The notes under the pieces are model-generated. The model was given only the letters and a program-made list of their open reading frames with translations. It did not search any database and had not been told where the DNA came from. The position numbers and the translations under genes are program-made. A stretch of DNA of 64,000 nt from Manduca sexta (taxonomy: Eukaryota; Arthropoda; Insecta; Lepidoptera; Sphingidae). Shown in pieces: positions 22,201-35,100 of this stretch. How positions within the stretch are numbered: the stretch's first letter is position 1; every line of letters begins with the position of its first letter. The stretch covers positions 1,240,001 to 1,304,000 of the forward strand of contig NC_051118.1 of the NCBI RefSeq assembly GCF_014839805.1. Reading direction: 5' to 3'.

Positions 22201-24864
22201 TATTATTCGTAAAATGTGTTATTGGCACAATAATCCTTATAATATTTACTCTTAATTTAGAAGATATTTGTTAAAGAGAACTCCACTGAGAAACTATTAA
22301 ATCCAAAATAACAACACACAATTTTTCCAGCTTTAAGGGTTTGTTTCTTTCTGAGTAAATACTATTATTAAAGTCACACTAATAAAATGTATGCTCTCAA
22401 ATATCTGGCAAAATATGGCTGTTCACTATGAAAAAGGCTCTAATACTTGTTTATTATATTATTTTACTAGCTGACCCGACAGGCGTTGTCCCGTCTTAAC
22501 TATGAATTTGCAGCGCGCATTCTGTCAATCGCTGACAGTTATTTCAAATAATTGACAGTTCTATAAAATTAATATTAAGTTTTCTTAAATTTTCAAATTT
22601 TCCGCGCAATAACAAACACTACAAAAAAAATAGTGAAGTCGGTCCTGCCGTTCACGCGTGATGGCGTGACCAAGGGAAATAGGGATTCATTTTTATATAT
22701 AGATTTAAATCATGGATAAACCTACCGTTCATAAGATTCTCAATGATGAAGACTAGCATGCGATGGTCGATGTCGGTGACGACGTCAGCTCGGCACCGGC
22801 TCACCGTGGTGCAGTTCCAGCTGCCGCTAAGGTCACAGCTGCAAGTCTTGCAACCGACACATATGTTTTCTGAGATTGAAAATATAAGAATGAACTTTCT
22901 CTTAAAATTAAGTCCCGAAAAGGAAATGTTATAATACCAGCTGTCCATTGCTCAACACGGGCCTCCTTAGTCCTCTACTATTGACAGGGTTTTGCCTTTA
23001 GACCACCACGCTCGCTTAGTGCGGATTGGTAGACTACACACACTTTCAGATAAGTTACAAAGATATAAAGAATATTTTTTAAAATAAGGGTAAACATTAA
23101 AAAAAATGAAAATTTAAAAGGTTTCTCTCCGGCGGGGAATCGAACCCCGGTCTCCCGCGTGACAGGCGGGGATACTGACCACTATACTACCGAAGACTTG
23201 TTAAATGAGACATATTAAATAATCGTATCACAATGCAGCCACAAGATGCAATTCGTATTACAAGATTACATAATAATTTTATACGGCAAAGTGAGATTAC
23301 TGCATTTAATGATTAGGGAGTAGGGGCAAGATAGATCGACAGACGAGAGATCACAACTCAGGCAATTTTATTTTATTTTATTATGCCCGCCTGTTTGAAG
23401 CCAGATATACACGGGCTGATCCCGAAACGCGACTAACTTATATAGGCCAGTATGGAAGGTCTGAGCAGATATAAATATCCTATGTACAATCATCTAGGAG
23501 TAGACCGAAGGATCTAATATTACTTACCTTTAGTGCAATCCGTATATTGAGATACTAGTGGTATACATTCAGTGTTGGCATCAGATGCTGTAACAAATAT
23601 GATAATTTCAAATGATTAATTTGGTAAAAATCCTCATTAATTTTCCACCATTTTAAGATTTCATTATTAGTCTCAGAAGGTATCACTATAAAAGTCTGCA
23701 TTCATTTTGTGCTAGGCATCCGTAAATCCTAAATTATAGTCCTTAAAGCTTTAAGTCTCTAAATACGTCTAAGAACATCTAGATTGTGAATAACCTTATT
23801 ATTATTTTTGCCGCTGTATTAATATATAAATTTGCATGCTGTGGTCTCCTATAATTGAAGAGGCACGTCACATTGCTAATTGTACAAATACTACGACATT
23901 GTATTTATTATAAGCCGTGCATCCTACGTTGGAGGTCCTTAAATAAATCAATAAATAAATCACCTTTCTCCATAAACCGGTACATCAATCGATCTACTTC
24001 CTCCCTCATCTCATGATTATCAACTTCCTCGATCTTTTCTTCATGCAGTATCTCATCTGTTTCCACGTAGTACTCGCACCTTGCCTGGTTCATCTGCAGG
24101 CAGTCTTCCCCATAGCATATCTTACAAGGCTCATTGCTTCGACGATAGGGCTGATATTGAAATGAGAGCTCGGTTCCTGGAAGAAGGTATGCGTATTTTG
24201 AATAGTTTAGTATCTGAGAGTAAAGAACATTGCCAGGGTTAGCTTCAGGGTCTACGTCAGTTTTGTAGGTGTCAATGCGAGTTTCAGAGTCCGTGGCTGT
24301 GTCAATATTAGGGTCTGTCAGTGTGACGTGTAATTGGACAATGGGCAATGGCATTCGGCAAAGGGGTAAAAAGCATCAGCACACAATACGCTGTACACGA
24401 TTTACATATTACAAAGGCTGCAGCAGTAATTGCATAAAACACAATTATAGTTAATAAGAGCTAAGCTAAGCTAACTTCTATTTGGCTGTTTTCCGCAAGT
24501 CTTCGGTAGTATAGTGGTCAGTATCCCCGCCTGTCACGCGGGAGACCGGGGTTCGATTCCCCGCCGGAGAGGTTTTGTTTTATTGATTTTTGCATCCTGA
24601 TATATTTTGGTTCTCATAATTGTAATATAAGAATATAATAATCTTGGTATCACTGATATGAATCAATCAGAAATACAAAATTTCGCAAGAATATTTCAAG
24701 TTTGGTACAATATATTAGATCAGACAAACATTAAAGCTGGAATTCGGCAAATGATACTTCCTGCGGATGATAAACAGAAAACAATGTAAAATGCAAGTTA
24801 TTCCAAAAATTGCAGTAAACTTACCGGACACGAGCGAACAGACGAGCAAGCAAGCACGCAACAT
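19233..24864 (-). CDS. Gene C: paralogue of gene B, eight-Cys secreted precursor (partial, indels)
   Basis: Exons, in transcript order: 24864-24825 (signal peptide MLRACLLVCSLVS), 24314-23928, 23587-23528, 22869-22726, 22150-21942, 21560-21239 and 20704-19233. Exon 2 has C-x2-C-x4-C-x7-CEYY, as gene B exon 3. Exons 3 and 4 give the eight-Cys module (CIPLVSQYTDC; then ENICVGCKTCSCDLSGSWNC). Exon 5 has RTKRNT and exon 6 SRRKPLD, aligning with gene B's RPKRSVD exon. Exon 7 is a 1.47-kb Lys/Asn-rich helical exon with a DRLHAMKLL block. The frame is continuous only if single-base indels are allowed near 22138-22143, 21255-21261 and 20624-20628, all A/T runs. The last exon ends at a strong donor (A|GTAAGT at 19232, phase 1); ignoring it gives a stop at 19222. 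The terminal exon was not found. Function unknown; likely secreted. Confidence 0.66.
20705..21238. other. Gene C intron 6, no recognised feature
   Basis: AT-rich intron between exons 6 and 7, with a good donor (CCG|GTACGT) and acceptor (ataacag). No repeats recognised. Confidence 0.4.
21672..21829 (+). repeat. Family 4 repeat in gene C intron 5
   Basis: 'gtgtcgactgacggaatatgg', 'atgctggcctgtgtgg', 'gctgttcccggaacgcgaca', 'accactaagcggg'. Confidence 0.55.
22465..22706 (+). repeat. Interspersed repeat, family 5
   Basis: Begins 'actagctgacccgaca', carries 'atgaatttgcagcgcgcatt' and ends 'ccgttcacgcgtgatggcgtgacc...gggattcatttttatatatagat'. A second copy is at 27844-28083. Resembles 3' ends of non-LTR elements, but no ORF is left to prove it. 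Confidence 0.55.
22932..23052 (-). repeat. SINE family 2, 3' fragment
   Basis: 'ttgctcaacacgggcctcc', 'gaccaccacgctcgcttagtgcggattggtagact' in part: the tail half of family 2, reversed. Confidence 0.5.
23125..23196 (-). tRNA. tRNA-Asp (anticodon GTC)
   Basis: 72 nt folding as a standard cloverleaf. The acceptor stem TCTTCGG pairs with CCGGAGA and G is the discriminator; the anticodon loop is CTGTCAC and the T arm has GGTTCGATTCC. A run of four T follows on the - strand. It lies inside gene C's intron between exons 3 and 4, on the same strand. The sequence equals the three other copies at 24500, 25832 and 27545. Confidence 0.95.
23325..23475 (+). repeat. Family 4 repeat, diverged
   Basis: 'agatcgacagacgagagatcac', 'tatgcccgcctgtttgaag', 'gatatacacgggctgatccc', 'ggccagtatgg'. 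An 'ttttattttatttta' stretch interrupts it. Confidence 0.5.
24500..24571 (+). tRNA. tRNA-Asp (anticodon GTC)
   Basis: Same 72-nt sequence as the copy at 23125, opposite strand, followed by TTTT. It lies in intron 1 of gene C, antisense to it. Flanks do not resemble those of the other copies. Confidence 0.95.
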
Positions 24865-25231
24865 GGCGGCGAAACGACGTTTAACGCGCTGTTTACTTAA
24901 GATATTGTTACCAGACGATGGGACGGATTTGGAGGAGTACCACATGTTCACGCCTTTATTGATAACGGGTTAGGTAAGGACGTAGTAAACTATTTCACAG
25001 ACTTTGTCAATAGTAACATGTGATAGGCTTTATTGGTATATCTAACGCAATTTTAATTCAAAACTACTTTGATGGTTCCTTCAAAACATTTTTTTTTTCA
25101 TAGATATCAACCATATTCCCCTTTCCGCTCAAACACATTGCCACTGCATTGATGAGATGACGTTGATCTATGAAAATGTAAGGTTTTGTTTATGAAACAG
25201 CGTCTAGTTAACTTTTATAGTTTTGAAAGAC

Positions 25232-25392
25232 GAGACGAGCTTGAACAATAGAAACACCATTCAACACCTTGAATTAAAAGTATTATTTGATATTCCACTG
25301 CGCTTGCCATCCTTAGACATTGGCTACAAAGGTCTTCAAACCGGACCACAATAAGGACTACACACTGCTGCTTGGAGGCAGTAATAGAGCAT
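25232..25392 (-). repeat. Interspersed repeat, family 6
   Basis: 'caccattcaacaccttgaatt', 'tattccactgcgcttgccatcc', 'cacactgctgcttgg' match in reverse the copy at 40325-40572. Confidence 0.55.
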
Positions 25393-25831
25393 AAGCTCAT
25401 AAATGATTACTTAAGTTTGGCGTATTAAGTAACTCAACACATTAAATACCTACTTGAGATTTTACTCAAAGGAGAGACATATTAACAGCCAGAGATAGTA
25501 ATAACACTATTTGCATTCATATGATAGAATTTGAGGTTTGGTAATTCCTTGTAGGAAAATTATGTTGCTTACTTAAGACATACATGCTTATGGCGTGGAG
25601 CAAGTGATGTAGGCAGAGTTTTTACACCAGGGTTTTCAACACAGCGCCTTATTCTTCGCCAATCTGTCACTTATGAACCACACGGAGCAAATTGGCTTAA
25701 ACGTGACAAATGGATATTCAATTCAATTCAATTTTTAGATTGTGGCTCCATCGTTGGCAGACGATGATTTTGCAAATGGATATAAATTGAAAGTTAATGA
25801 ACTGACATTCTAATATGTCAGTATTCTCTAG

Positions 25832-25903
25832 TCTTCGGTAGTATAGTGGTCAGTATCCCCGCCTGTCACGCGGGAGACCGGGGTTCGATTCCCCGCCGGA
25901 GAG
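25832..25903 (+). tRNA. tRNA-Asp (anticodon GTC)
   Basis: Same 72-nt sequence as at 23125 and 24500, followed by a TTTT run six bases on. Between the divergent starts of genes C and D. Confidence 0.95.
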
Positions 25904-26324
25904 AATCTTTTGACTCGTGCGAATTATATTTCCGGTATCTGATTAGCATTTTTGTTTTGTACTTAATTATTGATTTTTTGTAGCTTGCCATCTTTAATTG
26001 TTTTACGAATTATTTATTTTGGAAACAGAATGTTCCCAACGTGAAACAGCAAAAAAGTAATCTGTAAGCATTTAATATTTTATTTCGGCACTATGCATTT
26101 TTCGGGATAAAAAGATCTGTATTCCTTTAAGACCAAATATTTAATTATTCAAAGCATCTTTGGACCCTTTCCTTTCACTGTTCATCTAAGTTTCTTCATA
26201 CTCAATTCCTCCACATAAATTGGGACTCAAGCTTACATCCCCTAACTCCGCACCTGCCATCGTGCTGTATTTCCTCCAATGTTTGTAAACACCCTCGCGG
26301 CGGCACGGCAGCTCGCTCGTCTAA

Positions 26325-26329
26325 TCAGT
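26325..26329 (+). promoter_or_regulatory. Initiator (TCAGT) of gene D
   Basis: TCAGT 19 bases before the gene D ATG at 26348, analogous to the Inr in gene B. No TATA box is seen 30 bases upstream; the sequence there is GC-rich. Confidence 0.4.
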
Positions 26330-26347
26330 CGATCATCGAATTTGACC

Positions 26348-29125
26348 ATGTTACCGTTGTTGCTGTTACTTCAGGCTTACACTGCAGGTAAGTTCTATAA
26401 CGGAGCTCAAACGAATTGTGGAAAATAATGCGTAATAACAATCGACCAATAATATACGTCTATGAAAGGAAAGCAGATGCTGGTGTTCTTGAATGTATGA
26501 CATTGTAGCCAGTGTAACTACTGGACATAATAAGACTTAGCATCTCAAGTCTCAGGATGGCATTGGAACACCGAACAATACTTTGTAATTCAAGACATTG
26601 GATGGTGTTTCTACTCTTTATGGGCGGTCGTATTACTTACCATCAGGCGAACAGCAAGTTAGTCTCGGCATTCACAGCAATAAAATAAGAATATCTGATG
26701 ATGCATGATGAAATATAGGCAAATACTGCACTAAATCTTTTATAAGACATTACAGTATTGAAAACATGAAAGTGTAAAGGAAATAGTTATCTGGAATGAT
26801 GTGGGATATTGCATTCTTCGGTAGTTAGTATAACCTGGTTTTTCTTACTGACCACTGACTACTAAATACTGACTAGTGACTTGACCTAAAGAACATCACT
26901 AAGGAATCGATAGGATTTACCATAATTGTGTGTACGGTTGTGTCTGCCAGGGGATCAATTGAAGTAGACTAAGAAGTACTATCCAGAGCCTGCTAAGAGA
27001 CCACCTTTATGAAATGTGAAGTCATTGCCTTCTCCAATGGGATACAATAGTTATGTAGATGCGAGTCGATGCTGTTGTTATCCATTTGGATTTATCTTGT
27101 TCTCCATCCGTTACTTCTTCGCGCCTCGATACCTCATCTAATAATGTTTCAGAACTGTGTCAGTTTTATTGTGAGATCTAAGGATTTCTTCTGGACTAGC
27201 ATGTGGAGTGAAGTCTTGTCAGTCGCCAAGCAGATGCAAAGCACTGTAGTTTTGGTTATCCAGTGTTATTATTAATCATGAGACTTGTAATGTTTCTATG
27301 TAGATCGAAGTTGTAATGTTGGTGATCATTATATGATGCTATTCACAACCAAGCGACTATTCTTGTGATTAAGTTTTATAAAATTAGTTTTGTATTATTT
27401 TACTGGTAAAGAAAATATTATTGTCTGGTTTCAGATCATGGTTTATGGAATCTTAGGATTTTTTTTAATAATTATTTTTTTTATTTTATTACTATTATAT
27501 CATAATTGATTATTTATATAACTAAATTTGTCAGTATTTTCAAGTCTTCGGTAGTATAGTGGTCAGTATCCCCGCCTGTCACGCGGGAGACCGGGGTTCG
27601 ATTCCCCGCCGGAGAGAACCTTTGTAAAACCTGTCCTGCGGTAGCAATTTTTTACAATTTATAATATTAAAATAAAATATTTTTAACTTGCGATGGGACC
27701 ATCAATGAATGCTCGCCGTGTCTCTGGGAATACGAATCTGTCCTTACCAGCAATAATACTCAAATATTAGCTAATATTTACAACTATTGGAAACATTAGT
27801 TATCTACTTCCTATCATAGTGACATCATACAATTTTATATTACTAGCTGATTCGACAAAACTTGTTCTGTTTAACTATGAATTTGCAGCGCGCATTCTGT
27901 TAATCGCTGAAATTATTTTTCTTAAATTTTCTAACGTTCCGCTCCACTTCCTTCATTTTCTTTCATAAGATCCTTCTCCTGACAATACCAAACAGAACAA
28001 AAAAAATTGTGAAATCGGTCCAGCCGTTCACGCGTGATGGCGTGACCAAAGGAAATAGGGATTCATTTTTATATATGTAGATAAACAGCAACTCTGCAAA
28101 GTTTATAATAAGTTTACGTCTAACAGTGTTTTAAAACATTAAGAATTAAGTATAGAATTTTAATATTGTATTAAAAAGGACTTAAGTTGGCAGTTTTGTC
28201 TAATCTTTACACTTATTAAAATTAAATATTAATACATCGTTTGTAATAGTCATGATTTGGGAAGTAAATAGTCATTTTTATATGTTTTGATTGTATTCAG
28301 CATGTGTCCTAAATAAAAAAAAATTGTAAAATATAGTTTCATCAGGATAGTTTAACCTAAATAGTTTGGTAATGGATGATCTCAGTTGAATTGTTTGTTA
28401 CACTTATTCGTACGTTACTCACGTCATATGAAACCTAGCTCTGTTTTAGATTACGTAACACCAACGGGTTTGTTTTGTCTGCCTTTATAATTGTTAGGCG
28501 ATTGCATTTTCATTACCTTACGCGTTACTTAAAGATCTTTAGTTAAAAATTATATATTATAGTTATATTATAAGCGATAGATCCTCTGACAGATTGGCGT
28601 AGTTCTAATGACTTGGCGATTTCATTCGTGCATCGAGTTTAAATATATTTAGGCTTTAAGTATCGTTCGTTTCTGCCAGTTTGTTTGGGAAATTAGGTAG
28701 ATATCTTCTTCCTAATATAATAAAAGGGAAAGTTTATGAACATTTTTGGATGTTTGTTAAGTAAAGGCAATAACAGTTTAAAGGATTAGGATGAAATTTG
28801 ACAGACGGAGAGACGATGTCCTGGACTAACGCAGGCTACTTTTTATCCCGCTAATTTGTTCGTATGGGAAATAATAGAAGATTTAATCTGGTTTTTAAAT
28901 AGATGGCACTGGAGTCGTACAGGTGGCGCTAGGTGCTATGAATCGTCACAGTGTTTTAGGGAATTTGATAGCAAGAAAGGCTAATCTTTATCTATATCTA
29001 TATTTATAATAAATCTGTAGAGAGGTCAATTCTGTACATGAAATATATTTCCAAAATAACTATCAGGGGGTGATTAGGGATCAATACTGATGCCAAAAAT
29101 GCAATTAGTAAAATTTTTGTCTGCC

Positions 29126-29156
<31 letters not shown>

Positions 29157-32100
29157 ATAACCGTTATAGAAACAAAAACTACTCAACGGATTTTAACGAA
29201 ACTTGGTACAATTATTTGTCATACTCCTGTGCTGGTTATAGTATACTTTTCATCACGCTACAATTAATAGGAGCAGAGCAGTGAAGGGAAATGTTGGGAA
29301 AACGGGAGAAGTTACTCCATTTTTAAGCTTCCGTCGCGTGCAAGCTTAATGGTTAAAGCTACACAGAAATCATGTATGACGGAAATGTTCTCCTTAAAAT
29401 TATGTAAAAATATCCCACCACAGCATATGTCTATCTTTTATGGTTGACTCACAATAACACGTGTAACTCCCGATAGCTTAGCAGTTCGGAGCTTTCTCAT
29501 TATATTTGTCTACTCTTACGTTTATAACACTCTCAGTCATCCCTAATTATAAAAGTTAACATTATTAAATATTCCATAAAAAGAATCATAGAAATCGGTA
29601 TAGAAACACCAAAGTTATACATGAAATACGCTAATAATAAGCCATCATGCGTGAATACTGAATCATGCTATAAGGATTATTTTGTATATGTCTATCTGCC
29701 ATAAATATTGTAATAAAGAAAAGAAAATTGTTAACTNNNNNNNNNNNNNNNNNNNNNNNNNNNNNNNNNNNNNNNNNNNNNNNNNNNNNNNNNNNNNNNN
29801 NNNNNNNNNNNNNNNNNNNNNNNNNNNNNNNNNNNNNNNNNNNNNNNNNNNNNNNNNNNNNNNNNNNNNNNNNNNNNNNNNNNNNNNNNNNNNNNNNNNN
29901 NNNNNNNNNNNNNNNNNNNNNNNNNNNNNNNNNNNNNNNNNNNNNNNNNNNNNNNNNNNNNNNNNNNNNNNNNNNNNNNNNNNNNNNNNNNNNNNNNNNN
30001 NNNNNNNNNNNNNNNNNNNNNNNNNNNNNNNNNNNNNNNNNNNNNNNNNNNNNNNNNNNNNNNNNNNNNNNNNNNNNNNNNNNNNNNNNNNNNNNNNNNN
30101 NNNNNNNNNNNNNNNNNNNNNNNNNNNNNNNNNNNNNNNNNNNNNNNNNNNNNNNNNNNNNNNNNNNNNNNNNNNNNNNNNNNNNNNNNNNNNNNNNNNN
30201 NNNNNNNNNNNNNNNNNNNNNNNNNNNNNNNNNNNNTGAGGAGACCTTTTACATAGATCTTCAAAATTAAAGTCTATTTTTAATATACAAAGTTTGTTTC
30301 GGTGTTTATGTAAGGAGACAAAGATTTTAATACGGGTGAATTTTTAAAAATGTTAATGACCTTTTTCAGGGATACTAGAATCCGTCGCGGCATTGGACTT
30401 GGTGACGTATTTTTCCGCGACGCCACTAGAGACGGTAAGCCCTTCTTTATTTCTTACATCTGAATTGTCAGATAGGTCAAACTCATTACATAGCACATTA
30501 CGCTTGCTGAAGATATCTTCTATCTGACAAACAATTAATATTTACCCGCAATAGTTAGTAATTTTTTTTTAAGTTACACTTATACTACTTTCTTGTTTCA
30601 ACTTTTTGACTATACACAGTACACAATAGTCTTAATTTATCTAAGTCCGCACTTTAAGTAAATAACTAGTATAAGGGCGCAATGTTTAGGAATACAATCT
30701 AGTTTTATGCTTGTATATTTTATAATTAGCTTTAATTTTGATTGTAATCTGTTTTGCGTTTTAATTTTATTAAATAAAATATACAATACCAATCATTATG
30801 GATGTTTTCAGTATTCAACAAAAATATGCCGGAACAATGCAAGCCTTTTGAGTCGAGTTTCAGCGACGGATGCCCACCCGGTATGTATGTTTTACAATAC
30901 AATTGTAATTTCGAAGCATTATCCTAACATTTGTTATATTTATTGAAGAGCTGATATTAATAAAAAAAAACCCGCCTGATTAAGAATTTTAGCGCTAAAA
31001 TTCTTAACCAGGCGAAAAACGGGAGAAAAATAAAACACAACAAACCGCGATAGAATCCAAAAATTAGTTTAATTTCAATGTCTAACATTCGCGTAAACAT
31101 AAGAAATAATTATATGATGAACTCTTCATTAAACGTAATTATTCATATGATAAAATTTAAATAATAAACAGGGGCAACAATGGAGCTAACAGTTTTTCAC
31201 ATTGTTTTTTGGTAGGGATCAGTCTTCAAAATATTTTAAACATATGCATACATATGTTGTACCGATCCTACATAGAGGCGAATAATAGCAGGATGATTAC
31301 TAAATCTAAGGTTTTTTTGTAGAGGACTGGTGCATCGGCTGTACGGTGTGTGACTGCGACGCCAATGGCCGCTGGGACTGCCACGTGCTCAGCTTCTGCG
31401 ACAGTAAGATCTACAACACATCCACCATTAACCATTTTATGTTTGCTTTCCTTTTAGTTCCCTAAGGTTTCATGAAAGAAATGTATCTTTCCATAGTAAA
31501 TTGCAAAACGTATTTTATGCCATAGAAATAAATTGTTTACAGAAACTACAAGGAAACCTTCAAAGAAACGCAAAGGTAACTACAGAAGGACAGTCATCAG
31601 AAAAACACAAGTGAAACCTAACAACACAAGTAAAGCCGTCACCATCAAGCCGATAGCTAAACCGCCGCCAAAGATCATTAGAAAGGTTATCAAGAAACCA
31701 GCAATCCTCAATACTCGGACGAAAAGACAGCCGCAAACACACAAAAATATCAATAAAAAAGATCCAAAAAACATTAATAGAAGCAAACCTAATAAGGTAA
31801 TAAGGAGGAAGGTTCCTCAAAAGAAAATCATCAAGAAAGATGTAGCAAGGAAGCCTATTAAAATAAACAACGGGCCAAACCAAATAGTATTGCCTACTAC
31901 TCCGAAGTTTGCTCAGGCTGTAGTTCAACAAATGCTAAAAGCTGTCCAACAACTGATGAAGAATGATGTGAAGAAAGGAAATTCATCGAAGATCTTAAAA
32001 GCAGTTGATAAGAAACGGCCAAATACACAGAAACAGGACAAGAAGGCTCTGATGAAAAGGTTTTCGACTATAATTAGACAAAGCGCGAAACAGATCAAAG

Positions 32101-35100
32101 TGAATACAGATAATGTTAATAAGAAAAAAACTGCGCGAACTAAGAGAGAAGTTGATGATAGCGAACATTTGAAAGTCATTAGCGTCGTACCAATTGTTAA
32201 AGGTTTGTTCTATTTAAAGTATAATTTAAATTGACTTTGTAAAATAAGTGTATTTAAAACAATATTCAAAATGAAGTAAATTTTATGAATTTTAAATGAT
32301 GGTAAAATTATTGCTTTCAGAGAACGTAACCGTGTCAGATAAAATAATCCCTATAAAGGAAGAAGAGACATCCACTGAAAATCCAAGAAAGCTTTTAAGT
32401 ACCTTCAGCCTTCCAAATGATACTACGACTAGTCCCATTCCCACCACTACTATTACGACAGAACCAACGTTCTTCTATGAAGTGACAGATGATCAAACAA
32501 GCATTAAAATAGATTCGACCACTAATACACCTTTAATGACGCATACGCTAAAGCCAGAAAACAATGTAACTCTGCATAATACCACAAGTGAGAAATGGAG
32601 ACAAATTATGAACATCACGAAATATGTTCCAGATTTTAAAATTGCTACTGAAAATATTATACATTTGTTAAACAATATGACGGGTGCCAATGATTTAAAA
32701 TTCAAAAATGGTACCAGATAAAACTTTTAAAAGATAGGGAGAAATATTTCAAAATAGGACAATTTAAAGAGAAAGAAATTAATATGTTCTATAATAACAA
32801 CAAATCTAGAAATAATACATTCGTTCATTTAAAGCCAAATGTTTATTCTCAAGATATAAAAAGAAAGATCGATATGCCAAAGAGAAATAAAATAAGGAAA
32901 ATTATTTTAAGTCCAAGAATAATTAAAGATAGTGTAAATACAACATACCTGAACAAAAAAGTCAGTAATTTACAAAGCATATTTAAAAATATATTGAAGG
33001 AATTTAATAAGAATACAACTAAAACAAAATCAGGAAGCAAAAAATTATATGGTCAAATACATGAGAAATCTATTTAATAATTTACTACGTAGAGGTAAAT
33101 CCAACATGACTAGATCAAAAACTGAAATACTTCTAGAAAAGCAATACACTATTAACATGCTCTGTGAAAATATTGGCTCCTGCAATCTAAATCCTAGAGA
33201 TAGGAGACTGTTAGACGCCAAAGTGACGCAACTAGGCGTTGAAACTGACAAGGTTTTGAAAATAATAAAAATAATTAAAGGTCTATTACATCTCGTCGAT
33301 ATTCCAACGGACAATCAAATTATAAACACCATAAATAAGCCAAAATCTAATTTGAAAGATGACGTTAATAAGCTCAACATCATACTACGTGATTCATACA
33401 TAAACGATTTAAAACCAAAGTCACTATCTCAGACACAAGCAACACAAATTGACTACATAAAGAAAAACACCCAAGAGTTCATCCACGCAGTGGCAAATTT
33501 TGGTAAAATACTCAACGAAATCATATCACTTTTAAAGAAAAACAACAGAAATGTTAAAAAACGTAAAGTCAACGAGGTGCAAGAACATAAATTTAGCAAC
33601 TCTGAAGCGTTTCAAAATTTAAGAGATTTATTAATAAGATATGATATTACACAGAACTCATTTTTTAAGAAGATCTACGATTATATGACTGTGTTTGAAC
33701 TGAAATTAAAAAAGGACAATCAGAAGACAGCAAGCGTTGACAGAGAACTAAAGAATATGGCTAACATAGATAACTTTTCGAGAAATATAGTAACAAATTT
33801 ACGAAAATTGACACAACTTGCTCAAAATATAAATTCTCGGACGAAGAGAGAGGTAATGAGAGACAATGACGCTGTTGAATATTTGTTGATGTTAATGGAG
33901 TACTTGTTGAAACAGAACTATTCTTTGGATGCAGCACCTGGTGAGTATCCCGTGAAAATAAAGCGCAATCAGATTTGACAAAGAGGACGAGTAATGAGTT
34001 CATTGTGAAATTAAGCTTGCGAAACACGAATTCTGTGTTTGTATATCGCGGTAATTTCTGATATAATTTATCGATCCAGTATTAAAGTAAGTATGGTAGG
34101 TTGTAATGTGTAGATATATATTTATGTACTTATATATACATTAAATATAATAAAACTTGAAAGTTACCATTTAGTTTTTATAAAATAGCTACTAAATATA
34201 ATCAAATATATTGTAATTTTTTTGTCCTTAAGTAGTATTTTATCCAATTGTAAACTATACCTTTGCAGGACCACATTACATAGGCAGGCAAATACATATA
34301 CTTTTCAATAAAAATACTAAGAGTTCTAATTTTAGCAACAATCTAGAATAGACAGCAAAAGATATTGTAGTTTAATAATATTTACTTGTCGGAAATAAAT
34401 AGCATAAAGTCACGGCACGACGTGACTCGAACTGACGCCAGTACTCGAAGTGAGAGGTGTCTATTGAAACTAAATATTGTTAGTGTAACGCCTGTATACA
34501 CTTGCAATATTCATTTCTCAATAAAGTTCACCAGACCGGAAAATATCTAGAACTTTTAGCAATACTGTCTTACGTTTCAGCAAACGACGGCATCGATATG
34601 CTTATAGAAGCTATAAAAAACGCTCCGGATATTAAACCGATAAAGAAAAAAGTACTAGAGTACACACCAGCTATATTTCCAACAAGAACCGTTCCTGAAA
34701 AAAATAAAAGAGGGTCAAAGGCAAGGCGAGAAAGACAACTACAATAAAAAAACAAGTTGTAACATCGAGGTTAGATAATCCAAAATTTGTAGAGGCTGTC
34801 GAGGAAGATAAGGATTATGAAGATAAATTCATGTATACGAGACGTGCCGTTGATAGTGAGAGCGAAGGAATGGAAAATAATGTTAATACTGTTACCAGCA
34901 AAATTGATTCTATCCCTGAATATTTAAAAGAAAGCGACTCAGAAGCAATAAATGATAATAAAATAGAAAAATAGAAATAAACGATAACAGCGAAAGTAAA
35001 TTAGATAAATCAAATACAAAAGAAAGAGTCCAAGAAAAGAAATATGACATATTTAAGGCTGATCTTGGTGACTTTATTGTTTTCGTTTCTTCGACAGCTC

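Larger units (their letters stand above)
24865..26324. other. Divergent intergenic region between genes C and D
   Basis: About 1.5 kb between the start codons of gene C (-) and gene D (+). It contains a family 6 repeat and a tRNA-Asp gene. It may hold shared regulatory sequence. I see no TATA box within 40 bases of gene C's ATG. Confidence 0.5.

Noticed and set aside
24715..24951. 78-codon - strand frame as a stand-alone gene
   Set aside because: Only its internal ATG part (24864-24825) is used, as gene C's signal-peptide exon ending at G|GTAAGT; the rest is intron and upstream sequence.
29682..30270. Long open frames on both strands across the N run
   Set aside because: They exist only because the 500 unknown bases contain no stop codons.
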